Of a DNA stretch of 64,000 nt, positions 1-12,476 are shown piece after piece. Within the stretch, counting starts at the first letter, position 1. The number at the start of each line of letters is the position of its first letter. Origin of the DNA: Ceratotherium simum simum (taxonomy: Eukaryota > Chordata > Mammalia > Perissodactyla > Rhinocerotidae); NCBI RefSeq assembly GCF_000283155.1, contig NW_004454217.1:4002619-4066618 (forward strand), in the 5' to 3' direction. The notes beneath the pieces were generated by a model. That model was not told the origin of the DNA. It saw only the letters and a list, made by a program, of their open reading frames with translations, and made no database searches. Both the position numbers and the translations under genes were made by a program.

Positions 1-105
1 AGAAATAGAAGTATAATGATGTACACCTGAAATTTATACAATGTTATAAACCAATGTTACTGCAATAAACAAAAAATTAAAATAAATAAATAAATTATAT
101 GATCC
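1..105 (+). mobile_element. L1 3' end
   Basis: The terminal sequence AATGATGTACACCTGAAATT...CAATGTTATAAACC...CAATAAA followed by an A/T-rich tail with AAAT repeats is the 3' end of a mammalian L1. The 5' part lies outside the window. Confidence 0.8.
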
Positions 106-1684
106 AGCCAAATATGGATTTTTAGTCAATTCTTAAATATTATTAGAAAGGAATCCCACTTTGATTATAAAGACCCCCCAAAACACAGCAAAATCAACTC
201 CCTTTCCTATGTGCTAGATTATTATGGATTATGACTTGACCAATATGGAGCTCAAAATCTTTTGCAGAATTAGTTGAAAAGAGCACAAAAATCAGCATTT
301 CTGACTTTAAGTGGTGAGCATTTTGCTTTATTAATTTTTTCTGGCCTATATGGTCAGTTGAGAAGATTGCCAATAGATCACTTTTTATATTTGACAGAGT
401 ATTTAACTAGTAGGGAAATTTTGTAAAAATGGTTCTTTCGATAATAAAATGTTGACAGTTGAGATGTAGCTGCACTAAATAAGGTAATTCTAATTGAGAT
501 TTATCAGTTAGAAGATTCATGATCAAAACAAGATAGAAATTCTTTCTACTGGCCTTCACATCTATCCAAAAGCGTATCTTAAGGGGTGAGAGTATTTTAA
601 GTTGCCCACCTTATATCCCAGGTAATGTTTTGAAGTCTCTTTTATTAACTAGTATGAAAGTAGTAAATCTACTGAATCTAGTGCATGAAATTAGCATAAT
701 AATTAAAGTTTGACCTTACTGTAGGTCACAAAATTTGTTCAATCTCTTTATTCATCTGTGCATACTGAGAAAGAAAGTGGCCTGTGGAGATGCTAGTAAG
801 CAGGGATCTATCAAAGCAACCATGCTATGTTAGAAGAACAAAGTTAATTGTGCTTTCAGTTTATCACTTTTTTGATGCTGTAAAGTTTAACGTGATTTGT
901 GTTTTCTCTTCAAAAAGCTTACATATTAAAGAACCAAAAATTACATAGAAGTTTCTATTTGAAAGATAAACATCTCTTTGCCTTTTATTAAGAATTATTG
1001 TTCTGCACAAAAGGTGATAGCATTAGGCTATTTTTATTGCAAACAAGCTTAAATATATCCTACAGCTTCATTTTTTTTAGAAATATCAACCCTGTTTCCT
1101 ATTATGTGAACCTAAAGCTTTATCTCAGCTTCAGAGGTAATATCAAAGTATGTGATTTGGTTTCTAAACTCAAGACAGTTTCTAGTTGATATGAGATGGC
1201 TAGCTTCTCTCTGTCCAGACAGTGAAGGACATTTTACAAGTCAAAATTAACTGCAGACATTTTCCTATTAAATATTCCAAAATAATCAAGTGCTTTGCCT
1301 TTGGTTCTTCTGGTTCACTTCTAGTTTCTAGGGACAAACTTAGGGAAGGAGGTTTTTAGCAACAATGCAGAGAAAAAAAGCCCAGTGCCTACCCGTCTAT
1401 TATTCCCTCCACACATACCTTATTATAGAATCTCTTAAGCTTTGAGTTGTCAAGAGTTCATCTCTAAGCCAGAGGTTTGGGATAAATATTTTCTGCTAAA
1501 TGGCTTATGCAAGTTTCTCTGAAGAGGGAAGCATGCCACTCTTTAGTTTGTATTGTAATCATTTTTTTTTTTAAGAGAGAGGAGAAGAGACATTTATTCT
1601 GATTGGAAAATATAAAATGCAAAGGGTATTTTCTCTGAATTCCAAGATTCCTTTAGCATTTAAAAATTATTTAAATAATTGCTT
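106..1684. other. intron, nothing recognised
   Basis: AT-rich unique or highly decayed sequence. The 63-codon open frame at 998-1189 has no family signature. Confidence 0.7.
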
Positions 1685-1860
1685 TGTGTAACTGTGTGTT
1701 TGTCATCTCTCTGCCATAGTAGTTTGTAAGTTCCAAGAGAATCTGTTTGTTCACCATTGTATTCCTAGCCCCTAAGCAGTGCCTGACCTGTAATAGGAGA
1801 TCCTTAAATACTTCTTTATTAAAGAGTGAATTAATGAAATTAATGAACAAAATACATTTT
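1685..1860 (+). mobile_element. L2 3' end fragment
   Basis: AGTTTGTAAGTTCCAAGAGA, then TTCACCATTGTATTCCTAGC, CAGTGCCTGACCTG and a decayed end with AATTAATGAA match the L2 3' terminus. Confidence 0.7.
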
Positions 1861-2417
1861 CAACATTTAAACAGTGGTTTTCCCAGAGATCAATGCTGTT
1901 GAGACTTTCAGATGCATAGATTCAGAAAGCAGGATTTTGGCTATTGGGAAGCAGGCCCTAGACATTTCCAGTCAACCAAAATAAGAAAAGTTAATACAAA
2001 CATTCTCAAATTTTTAAACTCAGAATTGAATTTTGGGATACTGAAAACTCCAGGATAAAAATGAAGTAGTCAATTGAGTGCATATTGTTAATACATGTAG
2101 ATTGTGAATTGTGGATTATACATATGTGAATTATGCATATGCATTTGAAAGTTCCAGATTTTTTTCCTGGAACCCGGAACCTTTTCTGTACTAATTATTA
2201 TATGCCCTAAAGGAATGCAACTAATTGTGAAATTAGCCTAAACAAAACAGAATTTGAAAGGCAATTCTAAGCCAAGATAATGTCAAACCCATGTGTTTTT
2301 TAGTTTTCTCTCATTTTTTATTTATCTAGACTTGACTGTCTTCTTAAATTCTGTCACCCTGCACTGTAAAGGCCCCATAGGGTCAGAGTTGGAATTTCTT
2401 ACCAAAATTAATGGCTA

Positions 2418-2627
2418 CGGGCCGGCCCTGTGACTTAGCGGTTAAGTGCGCGGGCTCTGCTGCTGGCGGCCCGGGTTCGGATCCCCGGCGTGCACTGACG
2501 CACCGCTTCTCCGGCCATGCTGAGGCTGCGTCCCACATACAGCATCTAGAAGGATGTGCGGCTATGACATACAACTATCTACTGGGGCTTTTGGGGGGAA
2601 AAAATAAATAAATAAAATCTTCAAAAA
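2418..2627 (+). mobile_element. ERE SINE, short variant
   Basis: Begins CGGGCCGGCCC, carries the tRNA-like head (GTTCGGATCC box) and the CATACAACTATCTACTGGGG segment, and ends at an A-rich tail with no second half. Flanked by the duplication TAATGGCTA (2409-2417 and 2628-2636). Open frames in it are incidental. Confidence 0.93.
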
Positions 2628-2636
2628 TAATGGCTA

Positions 2637-4119
2637 GAAGGTCAATGCACTAAAAACAGTAGAGGGAGCTGAGTGAAAAATTGAACAAAAAGCCAATTTC
2701 TAAGAAGCAGAACGGAATGACTGGGGGTGAGGTCCAAGAATCAATGATTTTACAATCTCTAGAAGAGTCGTATCCTCTCTAAAGTAGGAATGTCCTGGAT
2801 CTAAACCTTCCATGCTGGTGTCCTCATCTTGCCCCCATCAGCTAAACTTAGATTGGACCTTACTCTCCTACATAGAAGTTTCCTTGGTCAAAATCTTCAT
2901 TGCTTCAAAAACCAAAGGATCAAAATTTGCTGTTCAGTACTCTAAACTCTTCTAATATATTAATTGGAGAAGTAATAGGTTTATTTTATAGGTATTGTCT
3001 GTGGACAAGCGCCTCACTCTTGATATTTAACCATTCATACTTTTCTTGGCTAGAATTTGAAGACAGGAAAATGGAGCATTGGGGACCTAGTGGGGATATG
3101 TTTGTAAGAAGATGATCATTTCTGTATGTCTCAAAACACACTGTGTAGGTGGCCACTAACTCTGCCTGTGCAAAGATCTAACCCTGAATATAGCAGGGCA
3201 GGTGTAGTGTTCAAAATACTGAAGGCGAAATAGAACCAGCAGCTTTTTCTTGCACAACATATACTTTTCTAACTTATGCAAGCTGTGGAAAGGACATTCT
3301 GCTTAGCTTGTAGCGTTTCAGTGCCTGTTGGGAGGAATTGAAATAGACTTTATTCATGGCACCCTCAGACTCTTGAAAAATATATGCTATGTACATTATA
3401 ATATCAATACTGTCACAGAGTCTGTAGGGAGCGAACGCCTTAAGGAGTAATACAAATAACAATTAGGAGGAATTGCAGTGATGGACAGACCAACCAATTC
3501 CTTTCCTAGTCTCTGCAAGTCTAAGAAGCCTTCAGGAAGCACTTTGTGAATATAATAACAGGCGTGCCTGGGGAGAGGTGGCTACTCCAGTGTTCGCATG
3601 TCAAGCATTTCAGTTTTTAGTTAATACAAACGTCTCTGGAATAGTCTTCAGATGATGCATCAGCAGAAAAAATGATGCTGTTTTGGGTTCTAAATGCCAT
3701 GAAAAAGTGAACTTATTTCAGAAGGAGGGGGAAAGCCCTGTTCTATAGAATCTCATCATTTTATGAAGGCATACTGGTGCTGTCACTCATGTTACTATAC
3801 CATAGAATTTTCCTAATGTAGTAAGTAGAAGACCAAACTAGCCTCTAGGGCTATATGTCTAAACAGCTGGTGGGTAACTACTAAGAACCTTCAAGGCACA
3901 AGCAAGGAAAAGTAGAGGCTATTAAGAATAAGCTTTAGTTGAGCAACGTGATGGAGCAAAGCACTATTTACATTTGCTAAATGGAATGAAACTAGTTTCT
4001 GAAAGAGGAAAGAGAAATTCACGCACCTAATTTGTTCTTAGGCCCCGGGCAGTCCATATTAACTGAGGCTGAGGTAGGGAAGCAGTCTGGGCAAAAAGAC
4101 AAATCAAAAACAGGATCAT
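2637..4119. other. intron, nothing recognised
   Basis: Unique AT-rich sequence between two EREs. The stretch near 2790-2900 has a weak L2 flavour that I did not call. Confidence 0.65.
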
Positions 4120-4350
4120 GGGGCCAGCCCAGTGGCGTGGTGGTTAAGTCCGCGTGCTCCACTCAGGCAGCCCGAGGTTCGCAGGTTTGGATCCCGGGCG
4201 CAGACCTACACGCCACTCATCAAGACATGCTGTGAAGGAAGATGGGCATGGATGTTAGCTCAGAGCCACTCTTCCTCAAGCAAAAAGAGGAGGACTAGTA
4301 ATGGATGTCAGCTCAGGGCTAATCTTCCTCACACACACACAAAAATAATA
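4120..4350 (+). mobile_element. ERE SINE, standard form
   Basis: Has the GGGGCCAGCCC start, GTGGTTAAGT, TGGATCCCGGGCGCAGACC, CATGCTGTG, GATGGGCATGGATGTTAGCT and CTTCCTC, with a CA-rich then A-rich tail. A diverged duplication may flank it (AATCAAAAACAGGATCAT before, AATCAAAGACATAGTTCAT after), so it is older than the copy at 37.9 kb. Confidence 0.93.
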
Positions 4351-4439
4351 GAATCAAAGACATAGTTCATTGTCAGTTCTTCTGCAAACTCTTTCCTGAA
4401 CCTGCTCTTCCCTGAGGGGTTAGGAACCTTGTCTTTGTT

Positions 4440-4640
4440 ATTAAAGAATCTTGAGGTGCTTCTAATCCTGGATTTGTCACCATTTGCTGTGGGAACCTAA
4501 GCCAGTCATCTGATGTCTCTAAAACTCAGTTTCTTTATCTGTAAAATGTGGATAGTAGAAGTATTAGCATAGATATTGGCAAGAATGAGCACTAAACATT
4601 TGATAATCACACTCATATTAATGATTTCATACTACATATA
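4440..4640 (+). mobile_element. MIR SINE
   Basis: CTAATCCTGGATTTGTCACC, a CCTAAGCCAGTCATCTGATG block and CTCAGTTTCTTTATCTGTAA AATG follow the MIR core and 3' part. Confidence 0.75.
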
Positions 4641-4734
4641 GTACCTTGCAATGTTATTTTAAGACAAACATGCTTGCACACACATACACGATGATTTTGA
4701 ACTTTCTGGGGTCAGAAACTTTGTTTTCTTTCTT

Positions 4735-5030
4735 CCTCCAGCTTTACTGAAGTATAATTGACAAGTGAAATTGTTTACATTTAAAGTGTACAACATGGTG
4801 ATTTGATATACATGTACACTGTGAAATGATTACTGCAATCAAGTTAATTACCACATTTATCACCTCACATGGTTACCTTTTGCTTTGTGGTGAAAATACT
4901 TAAGATCTACTCTCTTAGCAAATTTCAAGTATCCAATACAATATTAGTAACTATGGTCACCATGCTGTACATTAATCCCCACAACTTATTCATCTTGTAT
5001 CTTTATCTCTGTTTAGCCAACCCTCATACC
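4735..5030 (-). mobile_element. L1 (L1MA/L1MB-like) 3' UTR fragment
   Basis: Reads as the antisense of an old L1 3' UTR: TTTACTGAAGTATAATTGAC, GTGTACAACATGGTGATTTG, ATTACTGCAATCAAGTTAAT, then CATGGTTACC. No coding part remains. Confidence 0.8.
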
Positions 5031-5529
5031 ACTGCCTAGCACATAGTTGAGATACCATGCATACATTTTTCTTGGATATGTTAATGAACGGAGTCCCTGA
5101 GGTTCTGGGAGGTCCTGCTCCAGTATCTGAAGGGACCCTCAGTGCAAGTTAGAAGCAGCCAGCCAGATACATGGCATTGGCCTGCATCCCTGGGAGCCCA
5201 AACACCAAACGTTCCCATTGATGTAAACCAGGGGCCAACGGTCCTGCTCATGTTACTAAGCCTCTCACCTACTTTACCTGCAGTTACCCGTTACCCTTGC
5301 ACGAGGTCTCTTTTCCTTCCCACATGAGTTTTGATGTTCCAGGTGGAAGAACCCCACCCTCTTAAAAATGCATACAGGTTAGTGGTACTAAGTTATGGCT
5401 TAGTGTTGGCACTGACTTGCAAAGATGTAAGCAAGTCATTTTACCTCAATTGGTCTCAATATTCTTCTACAATGTGGAGATGGAGAATTAGTTGACATTC
5501 TTCTAGTTATAATGCTTTTGAGTAAGGGA

Positions 5530-5760
5530 AGGCAACATGGGAAGTTGTTAAGAAGCTAGGCTTTGCAGACAGACAGACGTTAAGGCTTTGATCCTAATTC
5601 TGCAATTTATTAGCTCTGTTTATCTTGAATGAATACCTCAACTTCTTACTCCCTCTCTTTCCTCATCTGTTAAATAGGAATAATAACACCTACAACAAAG
5701 AATGTTTCTGATAGTTAAGGAGGTGATGTATGCAAACTGCTTAGCAGAGTAAGAGCCTCT
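5530..5760 (+). mobile_element. MIR SINE
   Basis: Nearly the full MIR order: TTAAGAAGCTAGGCTTTGCA, GATCCTAATTCTGCAATTTA, CTCATCTGTTAAATAGGAAT, AATAACACCTACAAC, then TATGCAAACTGCTTAGCAGA. Confidence 0.8.
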
Positions 5761-5834
5761 CTTGAACTTCCACCTCTCCAAGCAGGTGAAGTTCAGTGGC
5801 TAGGAGGCTGAATTCTAAAGTGCAGTGGTTAGGA

Positions 5835-5940
5835 GGCATCCATTCAGTTGATAAATCTGTTGAGAACCACTGCATTCCAAGGACTGTTCTAGGTGCTGGG
5901 ATAAATCATTGAACAAAACAGGCCAAATGTGTAGTCCTGG
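5835..5940 (-). mobile_element. L2 3' end fragment, antisense
   Basis: CATCCATTCAGTTGATAAAT, GGACTGTTCTAGGTGCTGGG and ATCATTGAACAAAACAGGCC are the reverse of the L2 terminus. Confidence 0.6.
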
Positions 5941-6589
5941 TGGAGCAATTTTAACGATAATTCTATTCTTTAATATAAAGTAAAAATATACTTCATAGGT
6001 TCCATTGCATCTTCAAAACATCCAATCTTATTAAAATAGAAACTTAATTTAGGGTGAGATGAAAGCAAAGTCAAGTATAAGTGATGGTTATAATTTATTG
6101 TAAGATGTTAATCGAGGCGTTGGTTAACTTGCAGAGGGGAAAGTCCTGCTGAAGATTTTTTAAAGTTGTGGATTCAGAATAACAAAAGTAAAAACAAAGA
6201 ACACCATAATTCATATTGCTTGAAGAATAAACCACTAATTTTTCTTTAGAAAACTATAAATGAATATATAATTCCTAATATGCAAAAATATATCCCCCAA
6301 GTTTGACATTTATAGAGTTTTTAAATTTGAAAAGATTTATGTGTCTTTTTAAAATTATAAAACCCTCAGTAATTTATGTCACAAAATGATTTCTACATAA
6401 GACTTATTCCATTTATCAAGCTTACCCCTAGACTATATATCAATGTCCTCCATACTCTCAAAAAAGTGATTTTTAAGCTTCTTGGATCAAAAATACCTTA
6501 CTTTTTTCTCGAAGGGCATTTATTATCCTCTACATCCAAATAAAATGGGTCAGGTAATAGACCTATTAATGCTTTCTGTGCAGAAGAAA

Positions 6590-6870
6590 CTATACATATT
6601 AAACATAGCGAAGCCCTTTGTAATGTGTAGATGTTGTAAAAAGTGTCCAGCAGAATGAAAAATAGTTTACTACATCAAAAAGTGTGCATTGGCAAAAGAA
6701 CAAGTGCTGATATATCCATTTACAGCGTAGTGGAATGTGGAAGCAATGCGTCATTGATGCATTTAGCATTTGACCCCTTGATGGAACCAGACAGCCCTCG
6801 CTCATGCCATCCTGTATGCGTGTGACATATAAATGATGAACAAAATGGAGGACTGGGAACGGGCCAAGAG
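6590..6870. other. unique interval with overlapping open frames, possible conserved noncoding sequence
   Basis: Open frames of 60-92 codons overlap on both strands, with scattered CpG, between stretches of AT-rich unique intron. The translations show no recognisable domain, signal peptide or splice context. Open frames on both strands usually reflect low stop density rather than coding. Confidence 0.2.
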
Positions 6871-7524
6871 CGCTCAAGTTGAGTGATGAAAAGAGGCAAG
6901 CAGTTTTTTCCTGTCACTACCCTCTCTAATAATCCACCTGAGGCTGTCTTTTGAGTTTATGGTTCATTCTTCTATTGCTTGCCCACAGTGTGAAAGTCGC
7001 TGTTGTAAGTACTGTGCTGTGATGTATTCTGTCTGGATAGTATGAATTTGTACAGCCTGTTCTCAGGAAACTTACAGAATTCTAAAAAGGAGGAAGAAAG
7101 CTCTTCAAAATTGGGCAGCATGTAGATACTGAGAGAATAGAAGGAAGCATTTTTACTAGTGTGACCAAAGAGGAAGTGGTGTTAACTCTGGACCTGAAAT
7201 CTGGCAGAATTCCACTGAGGTGCTGAGGATGGCAGAGGTAGCAGCAGCAAAGGCTGAGAATAGGAAGGTGATGAGGCTCTAGAGACAGTGGGAAAAGAAG
7301 TGGGAATGAACTTCCAAAGAGTCAGTGTTTGTGAATGATGTTGGCAGAATAATTGGCAGGAAATGGAAATGGAGTACAAAAGTTACATTTATATTTCTAG
7401 AAGACATTTGTAGTAGGAATAATTTAGATAAATTTCTTCCCAATACATAATTATGGCCACCCCCCCAAAAAAAAAACAAAAACAAAATCGAAGAGAGTGA
7501 ATGCATTTTAAATAACTTAAGAAC

Positions 7525-7740
7525 TTTGGATTTGTACTTAAAAGATCTGTGTTCGTGTCCTGGTTCTGAGGCTTACCAGTTATGTCCCATTGGGCAGGTC
7601 ATTCATTCTTCTGAAGTGAAGACACACCCACCTGCTCTTACCTCAGCTAGGGTTGTTTTGAGGTGGAAGCAAATGCATAAGGTGTGGATGCTTTCTGGAT
7701 CCTGGGATGGGCTATGCCGACGTAGAGTTTATATAATAGG
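7525..7740 (+). mobile_element. MIR SINE
   Basis: GTTCGTGTCCTGGTTCTGAG, CATTGGGCAGGTCATTCATT and TAGGGTTGTTTTGAGG mark the MIR core and 3' end. Confidence 0.7.
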
Positions 7741-8019
7741 ATAAAATTAAATAAAATGAAGATTCAGGCTAAGCACCTGCACATTGAATCAGAACAAAGG
7801 CAACCAACAACAAAAAGGAAGGAAAGGCTAAAATTTGCTGAAAGCATAACAGTGAAACAGTGATTCTTGTATCTTTATTCAGAAGCTAATTACACAGGCT
7901 AAAAGCCTGTCTTGAGGGTGGAGGAGTCTCCTGTTTACTTGCTAATTTACTGTCATCCGAGATGTGGCTGCAGTGCATTGTGACTGCATAGAAGAGGAAA
8001 TCCAATAACATGGTTTACT

Positions 8020-8145
8020 AGTCCTGGTTCTGCCATTTAGGGCCTCAATAAACCCTACAGCCTCTTTCTTTCTCTCTCAATTGGGGATAATAATAGTTCC
8101 AAGCTGTTCTAAGGGTCAACAGATTATCCTCGTGATTTAAAGGAA
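8020..8145 (+). mobile_element. MIR fragment
   Basis: AGTCCTGGTTCTGCCATTTA then a C/T-rich part and TTGGGGATAATAATAGTTCC fit a MIR core with a central loss. Confidence 0.65.
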
Positions 8146-8339
8146 GATGAGAATTTCAAGTGTAAAAGAGTTAAAAAGACATTCAATCTCTTTTTTCTTT
8201 TTGAGGGCAGAACACAGAACTCTTATCTCATGTCTATCTTCTAGTCCAGACTGAGCCCTAGTCAGTAGGAAGCAGAGACACTCACCACTTGTCTAGGAGA
8301 AGGAAAGGGCTTTACAACTCCATGTCTGACCTTCTCTCA

Positions 8340-8890
8340 CAAGGAACAACCACAATCATTTAATAACTGCCTGTCATGACCCTGGGGAGGCTACTGAACA
8401 GAAAAAACAAGGATCCCTGTCCTGGGTCACTTCCATTCCACTGTGGGAGATGGACAACATATAAGCCTACTTATAAGCATGAGTAATTACATATATTAGA
8501 AAGTATGTAAGTTCTATAGAGAAAAATAAAGGAGGGCAAGGGGAAGACAAAGTGTGAGTGATACTGGAACAAAGATTTGAAGGAGGTGAGGAGGCAAGCA
8601 ATGCAGACATCTGGGAGGAGAATATTCCAGGCAGAAGAAAGAGCCAGTGAAAGGTGATGATCTAGGAACTGTCTAGCTTGTTAAAGAAACAACGGGTGGT
8701 GGCTGTGGTTGGAGCACAATGAGGGGGCTGGGGTGGTAGTGAAGGTGAGCTTGATGAGCTCACAGATGTAAGGGCAGGGTCAGATTGAGCAGAGATATAG
8801 GCCATTCTAAGGACTTTGGCTCTTATTCTGAGAGAGATGGGAGGCCATGAGAGGGTTGGTTGTTATTTTTTATGTTTCTGAAGAGTTTTT
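8340..8890 (-). mobile_element. L2 fragment, antisense
   Basis: Antisense L2 text in order: GAAGGAGGTGAGGAGGCAAG, GAATATTCCAGGCAGAAG, the TGGTTGGAGCACAATGAG region, GGGCAGGGTCAGATTGAG, GACTTTGGCTCTTATTCTGA, then GGAGGCCATGAGAGGGTTGG. Confidence 0.75.
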
Positions 8891-9689
8891 AAAGAGAGAA
8901 GAAAATGCCTATGTCATGTACAGTGGATAAAGTAACAAAATATTAATAGTGTTTATTTCTGGGTGGTAATTATTGGTAATTTCTCTTCCATTTAATTTCT
9001 TTATTTTCCAAAGCATCAAAACAACAACAACAACAAATGCTCTAGGATAGCCTTATTTTTTTTAACCAATGAATTAATTTCAATAATGGCATCTCTTGTA
9101 ATGATGATATTTTGTCTCAAATGTGAGTGAGATAATATTCTTGCTGAGAGTTTTTTTTTTTTTTCTTTGTAGGCTGCTACTTTGCTTGAGTAGCCCTTGA
9201 GCTTGGGTGGAATGGTGGGGACCAAGGGGCTGGGGGGTAGGTTGTCCAAGTAATTAATAGCAATGATTAGTGTAGCACAGAAAGAACTCTTGTCATATCA
9301 GTTATGAACAGCCAAGAGGAGTAGGGTAGGCTACTAAATATATTTATTTAACCATGCTTATGTATACAAAATAAATATTTACTTAGATGATAAATTAATT
9401 TTACTTTCCACTTACAAACCTCAGTAAAAATGTTTAAATGGAGCAAAAAACTATATACAGTGAAGAAACTTGATACTTCCGGGACTGTATAAACTCCTAT
9501 TTCTCTAAATAGTTACCTATTTATCTTGTCCTTACCTTGTGACTTCATCAGATCACTTTCATGACTTCTGGCTACAACTTTCTAGTATAGATTGAGTTGC
9601 TCTTTAGAATGTAAGTGTTGCTTGCTTTTTTAATTGGCACTTCTACTTCTAACTCAAAAAGTGTACTTAATTTCTCATGGGTGGTCAGT

Positions 9690-9870
9690 GTGGCAGGGGG
9701 TGGAGAGGGGAGGTTGGGGGAGGGTTGTTGAGCCAAAGAGTGACATGATAGGACTTTAAGTTGTAAAAAGATCACTTTGCTTTCTTGTGGGAGGTGAGGT
9801 GGGATAGACTCAGGGACAATAGTTTGGGGGCTATTACAGAAATTTGAGAGAGATGCTGTTGACTCAGACG
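9690..9870 (-). mobile_element. L2 fragment, antisense, probable continuation
   Basis: AGAGTGACATGATAGGACTT and AAAAAGATCACTTTGC correspond to the L2 text that should follow the copy ending near 8890. The intervening 800 bp of unique AT-rich sequence suggests an insertion or separate fragments. Confidence 0.55.
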
Positions 9871-10289
9871 ACGGTGGCCACATGATTAGAAGTGGTTAGA
9901 TTCTGGATTTCTTTTGATGGTAGAGCTGAGAGATTTATAATGATTTTGCCCAAGCCTTCTGAAGCCTAGAGGTCAACACCTTCCCATTTCTTTGTATTGG
10001 TAACTAGATTGAAAAGTGCTTTGAGTTCAATTTCACCAAGTTCATATGTCAGTTTACCCTTAAATAATCACTGATCCAAGAATTCCTTTTCTTCTTTCTC
10101 TTTCCTTATTTCCTTCTCTTGAGTATTTTTGAGTAAAGACTTGTAATAGCAAAAAGAAGTGCCAATTTATACTACTACAAAGCTAAAATAATATACAGCT
10201 ATATTTATGTGGTGGGTGATGATGTCATAGCTTTCAAAGTCCCAAATTCCTAGTTCTCTTCTATCCTCTTTCTTACCCCTGCCCTCCTA

Positions 10290-10332
10290 AAACAAAAGCA
10301 AAAGCAAAAACAAAAACAAAAAACAAACAAAC
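10290..10332. repeat. (CAAAA)n A-rich simple repeat
   Basis: Irregular AAAAGC and CAAAAA units. No SINE body precedes it. Confidence 0.9.
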
Positions 10333-10850
10333 TGAATACCCCATTCACAGGTATTTTGTTCCCAACAAGATGCCAAGATGTGCTCTTAAACTAAGTCATA
10401 CCAGTGAAGCTTTTTAGCAATTAGCAACTATTTTTCAGTTCAGTTTAAATGTCATTTTACATCCAAATGAGCACTGCAACTTTATCAGGCTGGACTACTT
10501 CAAGTTTTAGTCATTAGAATTTTTCTGAACACATCCTGATAGAAAAACATACACTCTCATTCCTAAGTATTAGGCTAGAATAAATCTGGGTTCCAGAAAC
10601 AGTGGCTTTGGAACATGGAAAGAATTGTTTGAAGGGTAAATAAAAATGCATCAAATGAAGTCCTTCTTGATTTTTTATTAATGCCTAAAAAAAGTTTTTT
10701 GTTTGTTTGTTTTTGTATTTTTCTGAAAGGAAAGAGAGAAGGAAAAGTAAAGAGAGAAAAGAGAACTATATCTTTTCCCAATGCTTGCTACTTTCCAGAG
10801 GAAAAATATGGATAAACTGATCAGCCCAATTTACCATTTAATCATATTCA

Positions 10851-10898
10851 TTGTTTCTCTTAAATTGCATCATACTTTATTGCTTCTCTTAAATTGGC
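10851..10898. repeat. imperfect local duplication
   Basis: TTGTTTCTCTTAAATTG (10851-10867) recurs as TTGCTTCTCTTAAATTG (10880-10896), 12 bp apart. Confidence 0.8.
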
Positions 10899-11719
10899 CA
10901 GGCCACCGCACATCAAACAATCCCGGTTTTCCAAATTTTCTATTTTACATCAAGATTTGACATGTTTTCCCCAGATTGCACGGGACATAAATTAGTATGA
11001 CCTTTCTTGCTCTTTTGTTCCTTGCTTTGTTCTCCTATTTCCCTATGTTCGTTTGGTTGCACAGTGTGAAATGGATAATAATTTTTGTTTAAGTATCATT
11101 TGTACCTTTGTATAGAATCACTGAATTGGCTACTGATTTGATAGGAAGATGAAAAAGCCAGAGGGGAAGAAGGGGAGAAGAAGATAGTGTGGTTCTGCTT
11201 GTGTGCCTCGGCTGCAGCCCTCATGTCACAAAAGGAAAAGAAGGAAACAAAATAGAAAAGGCAGGTGGAGAAGAGAGAGATGACAGCTGGGTTCTAAACT
11301 GAAAGGATTTCCAGCCAAATGAATTCTACACTATGCATGAGGCAGTAGGAGAGCAAGAAAGTCGGATGGTGTGGTCAACATACTTACTTAGAATCCAAAT
11401 GATTGTAGTATACTACTATGTTGAGTAATTACGTGTTAAGTCAAGTAAACTTGAACCTCTCTATATTATTTATGTGTAAATTTAACATTTAGCTTCTCTG
11501 CCTCTTTTCCAACTAAAAATGTGACCTCAGCAACTCCATGGAGATAAATAGATTGAGAATGAGCCATAAACTGCAGGCATTTAGATATGGGAGTTAATTA
11601 CATTTGAGTGGGAGTCAACATGACCCAGGAGAATGAGGAAAAGGGTGTAAAGGAAAAAGGGACATCCAGGAAATCAAAGAATTGTAAAAAGAAGAGGAAT
11701 GAAAAAAAAAGAAAAGAGA

Positions 11720-12476
11720 AAAACAGTCAGACACAAACGAAAGATGGTCAACATTATAAACCATCAGGGAAATGCAAATTAAAACCACAATAAGATACAC
11801 ACACTGAGATGGCTATAATCAAAAAAAACAAATAATGACAAGTGTTGGTGAAGATAAGGATAAATTGGAAGCTTCATGCATTGCTAGTGGTAATGTAAAA
11901 CTTTGGAAAACTGTTTGGCAGTTTCTTAAAATGTTAAACGTAGATTTAACATAAACTCAGCAATTTCACTCCTAGGTAGCTACCCAAGAGAAATGAAAAC
12001 ATGTCCACACAAAAACTTGTACATAGATGTTTATAGCATAGCAGTGTTATAACAGCAAGAAGTAGAAACAACTCAAATGTTCATCAACTGGCAGGTGGAT
12101 AAGCAATATGCAGTATATCCATTCAATGGAATATGTTGTGTTCCACATGCTAGGTACTACAACATGAGTGAGCCTCAAAAACATTATGCTAAGTGAAAGA
12201 AGTCAGACACAAAAGACCACACATTATATGATTCCATATTAACTGTCAAAAAAAGGCAAATCTATAGAGACAGAGAGATTAGTGGTTGCCTGGGTTGGCC
12301 TGACTGCAAATGGGCACAGGTTTCTTTTTGGTGCAATGGAAATGTAAAATTACATTGTGATGATGGTGGCACAACATTGTAAATTTACCAAAACTCATTG
12401 AATTGTATACTTAAAACTACTGAATTTATGATGTGTAAACTCTACCTCAAAAAATCTATTAAACATTTTTTAAAGA
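11720..12476 (+). mobile_element. L1M ORF2 3' end plus 3' UTR fragment
   Basis: Sense-strand text of an old L1 tail: CATCAGGGAAATGCAAATTA, ACTCCTAGGTAGCTACCCAA, GTAGAAACAACTCAAATGTT, CATTATGCTAAGTGAAAGAA, ending in GTGTAAACTCTACCTCAAAA and an A/T-rich tail. Frame breaks are frequent; it encodes nothing intact. Confidence 0.9.

Larger units (their letters stand above)
9871..11719. other. intron, nothing beyond simple repeats
   Basis: Holds an A-rich simple repeat and a local duplication; otherwise unique, with purine-rich stretches at 10725-10765 and 11150-11285. Confidence 0.65.

Noticed and set aside
2383..2611. 63- and 66-codon frames on both strands
   Set aside because: They translate an ERE SINE. 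The same peptide wording recurs in the ERE copies at 34.4 and 38.0 kb.
9572..9883. 103-codon minus-strand frame
   Set aside because: Largely antisense L2 text; the proline-rich look comes from C-rich complement of a G-rich stretch.
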